Notes: generated by a model from the letters alone, not told the origin. A DNA stretch of 64,000 nucleotides from Lunularia cruciata (GCA_948567375.1 OX419758.1:3415001-3479000); one strand, 5' to 3'; positions 11,660 to 23,582 are shown, numbered from the stretch's first letter. Translations and numbers: made by a program.

Positions 11660-12211
11660 CTCTTTTGCTTTCTTTCAGTCTCTCGATTTCTCTCTCTCGA
11701 CTTCTCCCTTGCGCACTAACACGAGTCCAACTCTATTTCCCTTTCCCCGATCACCTACAAGACGACTCCTCAATGGCGAAGGAAAATTGCTCAACATTTC
11801 GTCATTGCAGTTTCAATTTTTATAGAGTTGCACTTCTTTGTCTTCCGTCGCTTTGAGTTTCTACCGAGAAATCACACCTTCGGCATGCACCTGTCACTGT
11901 CACTCAACCTTCGCGCGTATGAGCCGCCAATTTTGAAACGGCCCCTTCTTGAATTTCTTGCCCCGACGAAAGGTTGTTAGACTGTCTTTGCCTCGGGTTG
12001 AGCTCCCCCCAAGCCGAAGACAATTTACTTTGTATTGTATGCTGACACGGCATTTCAGAGTACTTCGCCTTATGACCCGAAGTCACTTTACTTTAGGTTT
12101 CACCCCGAAGACAATTTTCTTTGTCTTCTTCGGCCATACAGGCGCAATCCGACTTCTCTATACACTTCTTCTCCTTTATTTTGGAAAAAAACAAAAAATG
12201 TGGGCACTACA

Positions 12212-12227
12212 TACCCCCTCCCTCAAA
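12212..12227 (-). other. Polypurine tract of LLR1
   Basis: On the minus strand TTTGAGGGAGGGGGTA lies immediately before the 3' LTR start TGTAGTGCCC. This is the standard position and composition of the plus-strand primer of LTR retrotransposons. Confidence 0.9.
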
Positions 12228-12384
12228 TGTGAGCGTCCCCGCAAACATAGACCTCGGGTGTCTTAGAAACTTCCGAGTCTATGGTCCAATATCTCCGAAC
12301 TCTCCACCCGTTTACTTGAGTGGCAAAAGGATTACCTTCCAAATCGATGAGTTGCATGGATCCATTTTTGTAAAGATGACGAAC

Positions 12385-14820
12385 TCAATAGGGACCCATC
12401 CATCTCAAATGCAACTTGCTTGGAAAAAATATTTGGCAATTGTCATATAACAAAACCAAATCCCCTTCTTGTACAGTCACAGGCTTGATTCTTTGATTGT
12501 GCCTGACTTTCCTCTGTGCTTGTACTTCTTTCGTGGTTTGCATTGCATCGTCTCTTTTCTCTTCTAACCACATCAGTTGATGAATCCAAAGATCTTGACT
12601 TTCCTCTTCTGACATTCGTTCTTCGCACAGAACTCGATAAGTCGGAACTTCAAATTCAACTGGCAGTATGGGATGCAAGCCATATGTCAAGAAGTATGGG
12701 GTTTGTTTGGTTGTAATCTTCTCTGTCGTCCGATAGGCCCATAACGCGGCTGGTAATTTCGTATCCCAATCATAGGCATAATTGACAGTCACCTTATTCA
12801 AAATTTTACACAGTAACCCATTCGCTTTTTCCGTTAAGCCATTTGCTTTTGGGTTATAAGGAGTCGTCTTCCGATGTTTAATCTGAAAATACTTGGTTAA
12901 CTCCTCCATTACAGAGTTCAAAAAATGTGTTCCTCGGTCACTGACCAATTCCAGAGGACACCCATATCGGGAGATGATGTTTCAAAAGAAAAATTCCACC
13001 ACAGTTTCAGCATCATCTCTACAAGTTGCTTCCGCTTCAACCATCTTGGTAGCATAATCAGTGCAAACCAAAATGTAGCGCTTTCTTGTGACTCGGGTCA
13101 CTGGTTGAATGGGACACACAAAATCAATCCCCCATTTCTCAAAGGGGGCCAAAGGAAAAATTGGTTTCAAAGGCCATTGAGAAGTGGCCGTCGGCTTCCC
13201 CGTTCTCTGACACGCATCACAGCTTTGGATATGAGCATGTACATCTTTGTACATTGTAGGCCACCAATACCCTGCCGAAAGAATTTTCTTTACAGTATTC
13301 TTCAGAGCATAGTGTCCTCCCGATGCCTCGGAGTGTAAAGATTCAATTACTCCTCCTACTTCGTATGACTCCAAGCATGGCCGAAGTACTTTATCTTCGC
13401 CCATCTTAAATAAAATGTTGTGTTTAAGCTGGTACGGCCCCATTTTCCGGAGAAAGACTGCCCGCTGTTCCGGATCCATCCTCTCAGGACAATGGAGAGT
13501 ATTCAGATAATTATATTCATCTGCATACCTCATACTTCTCATTGCTGATAAGTGATACAACTCTTCGTCAGGGAACCGATTGTCAATTTCCCACTCCTGG
13601 TCTTGAGTGTCTAACCTAGACAGGAAGTCCGCATTCGAATACAAAGCTCCCTTCCTCACTTGTACAGTATACGTGAACTCTTGTAATAACAAGATCCATC
13701 TTGCAATTTGTCCCGATAAATCTGCCTTCTTGACCAGATGTTGCAATGCATAATGGTCAACATAGAAGACAAACTCATACCCCAACAAATAATGATGAAA
13801 TTTCTTGCAGGCATACACCATTCCGAGTGCTTCTCTTTCAGTCGTCAAATAATTCTTTTCAGAAACTGAAAGTTGTCGGCTGGCATAATACACCGGGTAG
13901 TCCTTCTCCTTCTCGTCCTTCTGACTTAAGACAACCCCGATGGCCATGGACGAAGTGTCCACATACACATGAAAAGAGACTTCCCAATTCGGGGCCCTCA
14001 TGACTAGTGCTTCAACCAGTTTCTTCTTCAACACCTGGAAGGCTTCTTCTTGATGTGCTTCCCACAGATAGTCTTCGGATTTCTTCAAAAGCTTTGTAAG
14101 TGGTGCAGCAAGCACTGCATAGTTTGACACAAAGCGTCTGTAATATCCGACATGTCCCAAGAAGGCTCTCAGCTCCCGGATGTTCTTCGGGGATTCCAAA
14201 GCTACGATTATCTTAACCTTCTCAATGTCAACTTCAATACCTCGGCTTGACACCCGATGCCCCAGAAGAATTCCCTCCTTCATTGCAAAGAAGCATTTCT
14301 CCGGGTGTAATGACAAGCCGACAAAATGACACCTTTCAAATGTTTGGCGAAGGTAATCTATATGTACATCCCTTCGCCCAAACACACAAAAGTCATCAAT
14401 AAAAACTTCGACAAATTTGCACAGGAAATCTTTGAAGATCGAATTCATCATCCGCTGGAAAGTAGCGGGAGCATTACACAACCCAAAGGGCATTTGATTG
14501 TAAGCGAAAGTGCCCCAATCGGTCGTGAATGTAGTTTTATCCTTGTCTTCTTCTCGAATGGATACTTGATTGTACCCTGAAAATCCATCGAGAAAACTAT
14601 AACAAGGATGCCCAGCTACCTGATCTAAAATTGTATCGGTAAAAGGCAAGGGATGATGATCTTTCCTTGTGACTGCGTTCAATTTTTGGAAGTCTTGGCA
14701 CACTCGGATCTTCCCTATTTTCTTCTTCGGGACAATGACAATGGGGGAGATCCATTCAGTGCTTAAAACAGGGAAGATGATTCCGGCCCCTAAGTACTTA
14801 TCAATTTCATCTTTTACCAA
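12385..14820 (-). mobile_element. LLR1 pol: reverse transcriptase, RNase H, integrase
   Basis: The minus strand reads RT with WISPIVIVPKKKIGKIRVC, PFGLCNAPATFQRMM and the catalytic box VFIDDFCVFG (Y/F-x-D-D class). RNase H follows with YASRQLSVSEKNY, FYVDHYALQHL and NADFLSR. Then comes the integrase zinc finger (HSEASGGHYAL ... CDACQ) and the DDE core with WGIDFVCPIQP, SDRGTHF and NPKANGLTEKANGLL. This is typical Ty3/gypsy order. A basic tail follows before the polypurine tract, and no chromodomain is visible. The protein would act in the particle (RT, RNase H) and in the nucleus (integrase). Fossil; few breaks in this part. Confidence 0.92.
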
Positions 14821-14853
14821 GAGCGAGTACTTCGGGTTCAGGCGGTATTGTCG

Positions 14854-16137
14854 CTACCAAACCAGAACTGCACCTTCAATCAAATCAATCCGGTGTTCTC
14901 CAAATTCTTGTGGAATACCCGGCATTTGATCAATTGACCAGGCGAATACATCCTGGAATTCTATAAACAGGGCAATGTATCCTGCCAACTCCTCCAAAGT
15001 AACTGTCTTTGAGATTTTTAAAATTTTTCCTTCAGTGAGTAACACCTCTTGACAGTCATCGGGGTTGATGACTCCTTCAACATGGCTTACTCGGCTTATC
15101 CCGAGGCGAGTGGCCATCAAACCCCCTTCCTCCAAGTCAGGTTTACCCGAGGCGAGGTCATATAGATCTTTGTCATCAGCCTCTACCTCGTAGCATTCCA
15201 AGTAATTAACTTGGACTTCTTCGGATTCATCTGAAGATGAAGACAATGAGTCTTCGGGCTTGTCCTCCTCTTTTGACAAACTTGTTTCCCTGAGATGGGG
15301 AACCTTTGTCCAACTCACAGTCACCAGCTTCTGATCTTTGGACAAAATGTCCTTGAATCTTAACTTCTGCTGATGCCAATCCACTGCAACTTGGGCACTA
15401 TACAACCAGGGTCTGCCGATCAACAGAGGGTAACCAGTTTTTGTCACTGGCCGCAACATGATGTAATTCAACTTGAAGGGTACTCCTCCAATGATTGTGG
15501 TAATGTTCGACAGCATGCCCAAGGGCCGTCTCCTGGTTTGGTCTGCAAACTTCAAAACTCGGGGTGTTGGTTCAAACGTATGATACCCGAGTCGATTTGT
15601 AGTATCTTCAGTCATGACATTCACATCGGACCCAAAGTCAATGGGTATCGATGTGATCATGCACCCTGCAATCTCCGCGTCTACCTCGGGAGATCCCAAA
15701 TCTTCTTGTTCAATACGATAGATAGCAGACAAGTCCTTCTTTGACATCGACCTCACCTTCTTGAGGGCCGAATTAAGCTGTCTCTTGTACAGCTTGTTAT
15801 CTTCCCACAATTGCTTAAATGTAACATTGGCATTTGTGGTGGCCAAGTCGGCTACAATATCATATTGGGGAACTCCTCCCAATTTGACCGTCTTCGTCTT
15901 TGGCTTTGAGTCTGAGGACTCTCCATGCTCCCTCTTGACTTCGGGACGCTTCAAAATGGTGACGGGCTTGCTAATGGTCTTAACCCGAGCTTCCTCGGGT
16001 TGGCCTACCTCAGCTTGAATCAGACCCTTTACTTCGGATCGGATGTCCACCGGAAAAATTGGAGACTTCGTCTTTGTCTCTTCTTCCAAACTCAGTTCCC
16101 GAGTCCTGAGTAATGCCTCCGTTAATTCTTTCTGCAA
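14854..16137 (-). mobile_element. LLR1 protease and linker to RT
   Basis: A 427-codon stretch on the minus strand. After a charged N-terminal part it carries a retropepsin-like domain with IPIDFGSDVNVM (the D-S/T-G box in variant form), a flap-like IIGGVPFKLNYIML and the C-terminal signature PLLIGRPWLYSAQV. It then runs through an acidic linker to FAWSIDQMPGIPQEFGEHRI, the usual lead-in to gypsy RT. It belongs to the gag-pol polyprotein and would cleave it during particle maturation. Confidence 0.88.
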
Positions 16138-16200
16138 GGCTTTAGCTTTAGCTTTTGCGAGGATCTTTTCCTCCTTGGCCGAAAGAATTGCTTTTGGGCG

Positions 16201-17472
16201 CTATCTCTTTGCCTTTTGGGAAGACGACAAGGTCATACTCAGTTCTTCGGGATCACGCTTCTTCTTGGTGGAGCGTGTCTCAACTTTCAAAATTTCAAGG
16301 TTTGGCCATTCTCCTTCTGAGGCCGGACTCCCTTCTTGAGGTCTTTCTTCCTCAAGAGTTATACAATTTACATTTGTATCCCCCTTTGGCTGAAGTGCTG
16401 CACGCTCAGCGGGGGTCTGTACATATTTTACAAGAGGCTTTGGGTTTGGCGGGTGAGGGCATTGGTTGCCCGTATGCCCCAATCCTTTACAATTTCCACA
16501 CAGGAGAACGTACCCAATTTGCCTTCTTGGCTTGGGACAATTTGGAGACCAATGTCCCATCGAGCCACAATTATAACAGGCTCCGGGCGCAACATTCTGA
16601 GGGCGATTTTGGTTGCTCATCGGTGGTCTTTGTGTAGGAGCATTGGGGTTATACTCCCTGGGTCCAAACCTCGGACCTTGATACGATGTGCTCGGTTGAG
16701 GCTATACCTCTTGAGTTTGGTACACCGCCTCTTTGTCCTTGTCTTGGTTCCATCCCGGAACCCAATCAATTTGTTGCACCGGGAATGCATTACAAGTATT
16801 GCATTCTGTGTTGGCATGGCCGGATTTGCCACATGCGGTGCACCACACATTAGATCGTCCAAATGCTGGGGCCTTTTTTTGGTCCTTAGCCCCAATCATT
16901 TGGATCTTGAAATCCGAAAACTCCTTGATGAGGGCATCCAGCTTCGTATCCGCCTTATGTACACTCTTGGCTAGTGGAGTCATTGGTTTCTTGCCTCTAC
17001 GTCTTCTGACTCATCTTGGCTTTGATTCTTCTTCGGATTCCAAAGAAGAGCTCGAAGACGTAGAGGATTTGTTCGAAGAAGGGGAGGTGCTGCGTGAAGC
17101 TCTCCTTCTGGGCTTCTTACCCTTCTCCTCCCAATTTCTCCGGTTACCGGCAGAGTGAGAGTGGGCCGCTTCATAACGAGTGACATGTTTGAGTACTTTA
17201 TCCAAGGAAGTTATGTTCCTCTCCCTGGCAAAGATTCGTATCTCTGGTGAAAGGCCCCTGAGGAACCAGGTAATGGCTTGGGCATCGGAGTATCCCACCA
17301 CCCCCGATTGCTTGGGAACTCGGTTCAATAATGCCATGAACCGCTCAGAGTAGTCTCTCAACTTCTCTTTCTTGCCCCGGTCCAAATCGTTTAGTGCCGC
17401 GAAGACACTCGTATCATAGTCAACCTCCCGGAATCATTCCAGGAAGTTGTTTCTCAAGTCTGCCCAGTCCAA
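16201..17472 (-). mobile_element. LLR1 gag, C-terminal part with three zinc knuckles
   Basis: The minus strand reads DRGKKEKLRDYSERFMALL and ITWFLRGLSPEIRIFARE, standard plant gypsy gag motifs. A Ser/Arg-rich linker follows, then three CCHC knuckles: CTACGKSGHANTEC (about 16842-16801), CYNCGSMGHWSPNC (16578-16537) and CGNCKGLGHTGNQC (16500-16459). Three knuckles is more than the usual one or two. Gag forms the particle and binds RNA through the knuckles. The N-terminal part lies at 27420 and above, separated by MTR1. A few breaks are present. Confidence 0.87.
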
Positions 17473-17923
17473 TGTGTCACGCCATTTGTAGTTCCGCATC
17501 TAGATGCTCGGACACTGGAGTTCCAGTGATGGTAGTTAGAGTTATTCTAGCTGTTTCTCAGGGACTACTTTCCGATGGTTAGATTTCGTGTTCGGGGTAC
17601 TGACTTCACGGTGGGGCCCACCGTCACTTTGCACTGTTTGCACCGTCAAGTGTGCCGTCAGTGGGACCGTTAGGGTTTCAGGGCTAGCTTGAGTCCAGGG
17701 GGTATAGTTTCGAAGTGAGCTCCAGAGAGCTCACTTCTCTGATGTTGAGCCTTCGAGTTCTTGGCTATGGTGGACAGAGGCCGGCGAGCGTCACCTGGAT
17801 TCTCTATGCTTGAGTGGGTGTGGCTTGACTGTAATCAGTGCCCAGTTGTTGGCAGTTTATAGAGTGACAGATCAAGTACTGATCTGAGTTGAGTTGAGTT
17901 GAGAATGTTAAGCAATCTGATTA
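17473..17923 (+). repeat. MTR1 terminal block A1
   Basis: This 451-bp block starts TGTCACGCCATTTGTAG and ends at AAGCAATCTGATTA. It recurs near the 3' end as A2 (26865-27313) with roughly ten differences in the stretches I compared. Unlike a normal 5' LTR it is not preceded or followed by block B. A1 in MTR2 (39651-40093) starts at exactly the same base, so this is the true 5' end of the family. Confidence 0.9.
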
Positions 17924-19187
17924 CATCAGAGAAGTGAAGTCAGGGGGAAATCGGGTGCAGGAACGTTGAGTGTTGGTAGTATCTCCAAGCTCGGTGGATC
18001 GTGGTAGCTCGATTCAGGTTCTGTGTTTCCCTAGTGTGCAGAACTCGTGTAGTTGATGCAAATTTGGCAGTTAGGCGGACGGTGTGCGGAAGCGCTGGCC
18101 AAATTTCGAGCAAAGAAGAAGCAAATTTTCGAGCAGTGTTGTGATTTTGAGCTCAGGAGGTGAAGGCAGGACCAATTTGCTACGAGTTGGGCTCAAAAAG
18201 TGAAATTGAAGGTGGAGTTGGAAAGCTCTTCTCATGAAATTGTGATTTGGAAAAACCCGTTTTGTCAATTTGGCTCGAGTGGAAAGTTAGCGGGGGATTT
18301 GGCGGACATCCATCTTTAGGGTTTACGTCAGATTTTACGTCAGATTTACGTCAGATTTTGGGCCAGAATTGGAGGAGTTTCGCTGTTTGGCCAGATTTGG
18401 AGAAGTTTCGCTAGTTTGGAGGAGTTTCGCAGATTTAGAGAAGTTTCGCCAATTTTGGAGGAGGTTCGAAGTGGCAACAAGAAAGGCCTCATTTGGCTGA
18501 ATTTTGGTGTTTAGAGGCTTCGAGGCATAGGGCTGTGGGCTACGAAGGCCTAGAAGGGCCAGAAGGGCCAGCAAGCCAGCTTGCTGGCGTGAGGCTAGCT
18601 AGTTTAGTGTAGATCTTGGTCATTGGTTGGCAAAATCTGCCTTTGTTGCTAGATTGTGCGCAACAGGGTTTGACCCCTAGATCTCTTGTTCCTAGACTGG
18701 TGCCCTAGCCAACTGGTCCACCCTCACTTGTTGTCATAGTGACTGTGCCACTGTTATCTATACACATGTAGCTTTGGCTAGGAGAGGCAGTTTGATCCCA
18801 TTCTTGGTGATCCTGGTAGCTTAGGACTTAGATACGAACTACTCTTATGTCAAATGCCAAATGGTGGCAGAGTCAGTCCCGTGTTGTGTTATGAGATGGA
18901 GGGTTTTCGTTTAGATTTCTTGTGATTTGATCCCCTCCATTCTCTGCTTCCTGTTTGTGCACCACGTTTGTGTGAGGTGCCTTGACTTTTGAGCGTTGGT
19001 GCTCTGGTGTGCTCTCGATAGTGAGGCTGGAGTGATGACCAGTCAGACTACCTTTGTTTCTCTCCGGTGAGGCAGGAAGTGATGACCTGCAGACCGTGAG
19101 AGTGCGTGTTATGATGGCAGGTTACAGGTTGCCCTTCCCCTAGTGTAGTTATCTCGGTTAGAGTTACATTAGTGGGTGGTGTTTTAG
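17924..19187 (+). other. MTR1 leader between A1 and gag
   Basis: There is no open frame that I can support. It holds short internal repeats: TTTACGTCAGATT repeated three times (about 18325-18358) and GGAGGAGTTTCGC / GGAGAAGTTTCGC motifs (about 18371-18450), plus GGCC-rich palindromic bits near 18550-18590. A possible primer-like string TGGTGGCAGAGTC lies at 18862-18874. The 5' half is shared with MTR2 (40094-40540). Confidence 0.6.
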
Positions 19188-20927
19188 TTGGTGTTGGCAC
19201 GCGGTGGTGTTGGCACTTGGTGGGGCACTTGCGGTTGCGACTTGCTGTTGCAGTTGGTGGTTCGGGTTTGTTGGTGTGGTTACTTTGTCACGACGGAGTT
19301 CTTTGGAGATTCCAGAGGAGTTAGCCCTGCAGTACGCAGTGGGTTTACTCGGAGTGGTGCTCGGTATCAGCCTGTATCTCAGGTCCCAGTGAGGGAGGAG
19401 ATTGACTCTGAGTTGGAGTTTGACACAAGAGCTGATTCAGTTGAGAGTGCACTTGGTGTGTCCGCACCGTTGTTGTGGGACATGGACGAGATTTATGGGG
19501 CCTCCAAAGGCCCTAGGCGTTACTCTGGTACAGTGGGTACCATTGAGTTGGATGACTTCATCCAGGAGTTCGATAGTTGGTGTGATCTGCAGCAGATGCG
19601 GAACCCAACTTTGTTCACACCCTTCATGGCATGGAAGGGGTTGTTTCAGCACTTGGAGGGTCCACCGATGGACGACTACCATGAGTTCAGGAGAGCTCAT
19701 TTGGAGGAGATTGAGTTATGGAGACAGTATTGGTCTCCACACTATGTCTCCATCACTTCAGGTTCGGTGGCCAGGAGTAGGTCGGCTATACCTACGAGTT
19801 CTAGCTCGAGTAGTGTTGGTGGAGCTAGTGGAGGTGCACTAGCTGGAGATAGTGCTACTACGAGTGGAGGTACCGCTGCAGGAGGTGGTGTGGTACCGGG
19901 GTTTAACCCCATGGTTGAGTTCTTCCTATGTTTGAGGCAGAACTACCAGGGAGTGCGGACTGACAAGCTGAGGAGCTTGCAGGAGTTCCAGCGGAAGGCT
20001 GGAGAGAGCCTACGCGAGGCATACACTCGCATGAGGCGGCTGATCAGTTTCACTCAGGGAGTTACTGAGGCCCAGGCAGTCCAGTTTTGGTATGGGATAC
20101 TGGACAGGGAGTTGCGACGTAGAGTTCGTGATGCTACGTTGTTGCAGGCTACTTCGCCCACTTTGGCAGTAGTCTTTGGTTTGGCTGAGCGTATTGAGCT
20201 CAACATGGTGGAGGAGAGAGTGGTGACATCTGGATTTGGTAGAGAGACCTCATCCACCGTTGTGACTTCTTCTAGAGTGCAGCAGAGTGCACCACGCCCA
20301 GTTGGTTTTCGAGGACAGGGTGGACAGCCCAGATCCTATGGAGCGAGTGGAGGGCCTAGTGGAGTTAGACCCTTACCCTCATTTTTGGGGCAGCAACAGC
20401 CAGTGAGTGGTGGTGTTGCTTGTTGGACTTGTGGTGGACCTCACCATAGGAGAGAGTGTACTCAGGGCAGCGGACCTGATACCTCTGGTGCATCACAGCC
20501 AGCACAGAGGCAGTGTGAGCACTGCCATAGATTTGGTCATACTAGTGACCGGTGTTTTGACCTACACCCGGAGTTACGGAGTGGTAGGGCTGCTATGGCA
20601 GGTAGTAGAGGAGCTCCAGTTCATGGAGGACGAGGTGGTAGAGGTGGTGGTAGAGGATCTACACCTAGTAGGGGTGCAGTACCTGCCCTTACTTCTGACA
20701 CAGCTATGGCTACTCGGATTGAGCAGTTGGAGCAGAGATTGGCTAGTATGGCTATTGCTCATAGGAGATCAGATTCGGGTGCTGAGGCTTCCACCTCATA
20801 TGCTGGTGATAGAGATGCTTTGGACTTCATGTGCGGAGCAGCACAGGTGGATGCATCTGCAGCAGTGACTAGGAGTGCAGTATGTGCTCCAGAGCCTAGA
20901 GGAGCATCAGTGGAGTTGGACCCATAG
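19188..20927 (+). mobile_element. MTR1 gag (579 codons)
   Basis: An open stretch with an N-terminal part, then a retrotransposon gag domain at about residues 120-350 (FIQEFDSWCDLQQ, RSLQEFQRKAGESLREAYTR, VQFWYGILDRELRRRV). Two CCHC-type knuckles follow: CWTCGGPHHRREC, a spacing variant, and canonical CEHCHRFGHTSDRC. An RG-rich tract (HGGRGGRGGGRGSTPSRG) and a short helical segment (RIEQLEQRLASMAIA) complete it. Gag would build the particle and bind RNA through the knuckles and RG tract. The start used is the first ATG of the open stretch; the true start may lie downstream, because the first ~40 residues are low-complexity. The matching region in MTR2 is at 47559-48420. Confidence 0.85.
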
Positions 20928-21428
20928 AGAGGAGAGGTTGGGAGACAGGTCAGACTTCCCCAATCTTTCACGTTATCTGAGGCATTGCAGACGACATCCA
21001 TGGTTCCTAGACGTCCCAGTGCAGGTGTGGTAGGTGGTGATGGAGTACTTGATGGAGTACCTGCTAGTCAGCCACCTGCTACTACACAGATTGAGTCTAG
21101 CATGATGTTAGGGGCGGCTCAGCTGATTATGCGGCATCCTTTATTTTCAGCCAGTGACATGTTTACATTGGGAGTGGACCCAGCCCCAGTGTTCCGGTTG
21201 GCTGCCACGTTGTGTGAGAGTAGGGATGGTGCAGTTCCTACTACTAGAGCAGAGGTGGTTGGTAGTGGAGCTGACTTGGTTGAGGAGCATGGGATCCGTT
21301 CAGTGACCAGTGGTTTATGGCAGGCAGCAGCGGATAGACTGGAGGAGTTGCCAGCTAGACCGGCCTTTGAGAGAGCGCGGTTTACACCTGGTGTTGTCCT
21401 ATTGGATAACTAGAGGGGGATCTTTCGT

Positions 21429-21659
21429 TTGGTAGGACCTTTAGGGAAGGTCTATACACCACAGAGAGTCTTGTTAGACTCTGGTGCGCAGCCCCTTATG
21501 TTGGGGAAGGCTGCAGTTGTTGGTCTAGAGTTACGGAAGACCGATGTGGAGAGGTGTCCATTTCAGATCCAGACATCTCTTGGTGGTGGTTCGACACAGT
21601 ACATCACACGTGGAGAGCTTGTTGTCCAGGTTTAGCCTGGTCATCCGACTGATAGCTCG
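21429..21659 (+). mobile_element. MTR1 aspartic protease region
   Basis: The forward frame gives GKVYTPQRVLLDSGAQPLML, in which DSGA is the retropepsin active-site motif. GLELRKTDVERCPFQIQTSL and a flap-like GGGSTQYITRGELVVQV follow. The protease continues into the frame at 21660 with VLVGRAVLYPMGFSIDYW, matching the hydrophobic-Gly end of gypsy proteases. It would cleave the gag-pol polyprotein. The same arrangement occurs in MTR2 (about 48900-49250). Confidence 0.82.
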
Positions 21660-22190
21660 GTGGTGAGAGCTCAAGCTATTGCGACGATAGCTGAGTCCTA
21701 TGATGTGCTAGTTGGGAGAGCAGTGTTATACCCTATGGGTTTCAGTATTGACTATTGGGAGGAGACAGCCTCTTATAGACCTGGTTGGCAGTCTGGTGAG
21801 GGACAGGTATGTCGCCTACCAGTACGCTTCAGTAGTGGCAGTCTTGGCTCACTACAGTCCGGGACCATGGCAGCATCAGTTTTGGCTTTCAGCGGTGCAG
21901 TTACTTGGCCTGGTGACTTGTTGGAGGGGAACGCCCATGCAGAGGATACTCCAATACCAGAGGAGATCACTCGGCTATGGAGTACGAGTGGGATTGTTCC
22001 ATCCACCTTGGATGTTCCATTGTGGAGTTCAGAGGAGGCATTGCAGCAGCATGCAGATCAGTTGGTGCAGCAGGCTTGGAGTGGAGCCTTCGTACCATCA
22101 GGGGATGAGTGTGAGGATGAGCCTCCAGAGGCGATTGCTTTGACACCTCTGGATACCACACTCATGGCTTGGCAGTATCCAGTAGAGGGG

Positions 22191-23222
22191 ATATGCCTAT
22201 TGGAGTTGTTTGGTGGGATCAGCACCGGACTAGCTGCGGTGTTACAGGCGGGTATCCGAGTACAGAGGTACTTGTATGTAGAGAGAGATGAGACTGCTAG
22301 GCGAGTCTCTCTACATCATGTGGCACACTTGGCCTATCGGTATCCGGAGTTATTACCGATGTCAGCAGTCAGAGGTTACCAGAAGGCCTTACCAGGAGAC
22401 ATTTCCTTACTGGGGGCGCATGACCTAGAGAGACATGGGCCTGTTCACTTGGTGATTTTTGGATGGCCATGTCAGGGACATACACGTGCGGGCCGTGGTT
22501 TGGGTCTTCAGGATCCTTGTTCTGGTGTGTTTTGGGAGATGTTACGAATACTACGACATCTCCAGGTTCATCAGTCTGTTTCTCCAGCTTACCTTTTGGA
22601 GAACATTCCATTGATGGGTGATTCCCGTACTAGAGTGGTGGCGAGTACACATCAGGTCCATTCATGGATGGGACCTGCTGTATTGTTAGATGCAGCCAGA
22701 GTGGGATCACGGGCTCATCATCTTCGTCTTTGGTGGACAAACCTCTTACCCAGAGAGGTTCTACAGCGTGCTTATGATGGGATTCAGCGACTGGACCACA
22801 TTCTTGTTGATGATATCTTGGATGTTGGGCGTCAGTCTCAGACAGTGGTAGTGGCTGATAGGTCACCCATGGCAGTGGTGAACCTAGTTGGACAGCCTAG
22901 AGCTGCATTTCCCACACTCATGAGTTTCCCAGGCTCTCATGCTTTTCGAGAGGGAGGACCTGGACTTGTTTGGGACTCACAGTTACAGCAGTTGGTGGAG
23001 CCCAATGCTGATGAGAGAGAGCGGGCGATGGGTTTTCGCACCGGTATTACCGCTATTCCAGCAGTGTCAGAGGCATCCAGGCGTCAGGTGTTAGGTCAGG
23101 CTATGGACCTGAACTGTTTGACCTGGATTGTGAGCCTTGGTTTGGCAGAGCAGCGTAGGATGCGCTTGATAGGCATCACCACTCGGACACTTGTGAGCCC
23201 TGTGCCTATCGAGACGATTTAG
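22191..23222 (+). mobile_element. MTR1 cytosine-5 DNA methyltransferase domain, between protease and RT
   Basis: The second two-thirds of an open stretch (21660-23222) carries the ordered motifs of C5-cytosine methyltransferases. Motif I is LLELFGGISTGLAAVLQAGI (from about 22194), the AdoMet-binding loop. VERDETARRV follows, with the acidic residue expected at motif II. Motif IV is FGWPCQGHTRAGRG, with its catalytic Cys codon at 22470-22472. Motif VI is LLENIP (ENI at 22599-22607), an RxHHLRLWW segment sits in the place of motif VIII, and a C-terminal ERERAMGFRTGIT resembles motifs IX/X. The stretch between IV and VI (RGLGLQDPCSGVFWEMLRIL) resembles DNMT3/DRM-type enzymes more than DNMT1, a by-eye inference. 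It would transfer methyl groups from AdoMet to cytosine in DNA. No separate target-recognition insert or CXXC/BAH domain is seen. Confidence 0.88.
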
Positions 23223-23582
23223 GCACATGCTGGGGGCGATGGACCGAGTAGACATGGTATTCTTGGGACACATCCAGTAGCTACTAGGGAGAGTGGTCTA
23301 CTTGGAGTCCATCCAGGTGAGCGTGGGCTACTTGGATTACACCCTTGGTCCACATGGGATGCAGCCAGAGGACGTATGGAGCTTGCAGCCAGAGTGGAGG
23401 GAGTTTTTCACACAGAGGTTGGGACCTCTAGTGGTCGGGAGCATGACACCATTGCTCCCAAGGGCCCAGTATAGCAGCCAGTCAGTACGTCTTCCACTCC
23501 TACTACAGTTACAAAGGATACTTGGGAGCCAGATCTTGGACCCAAGCTTACTGGAGAGGAAAGACGGAGGGTTTGGAGGTTC

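Larger units (their letters stand above)
8323..12211 (-). repeat. LLR1 3' LTR (3,889 bp)
   Basis: Ends TGTAGTGCCCAC...GGTTGTCACA on the minus strand, directly after a polypurine tract. It is about 500 bp longer than the 5' LTR. Part of the excess is a 113-bp tandem duplication at 8917-9142. It holds the LTR-borne reading frame at about 9230-11659. Confidence 0.93.

Noticed and set aside
22191-23222. Methyltransferase as contamination from a bacterial restriction-modification system
   Set aside because: It lies in frame within gag-pol between protease and RT and is present at the same place in three copies of different age.
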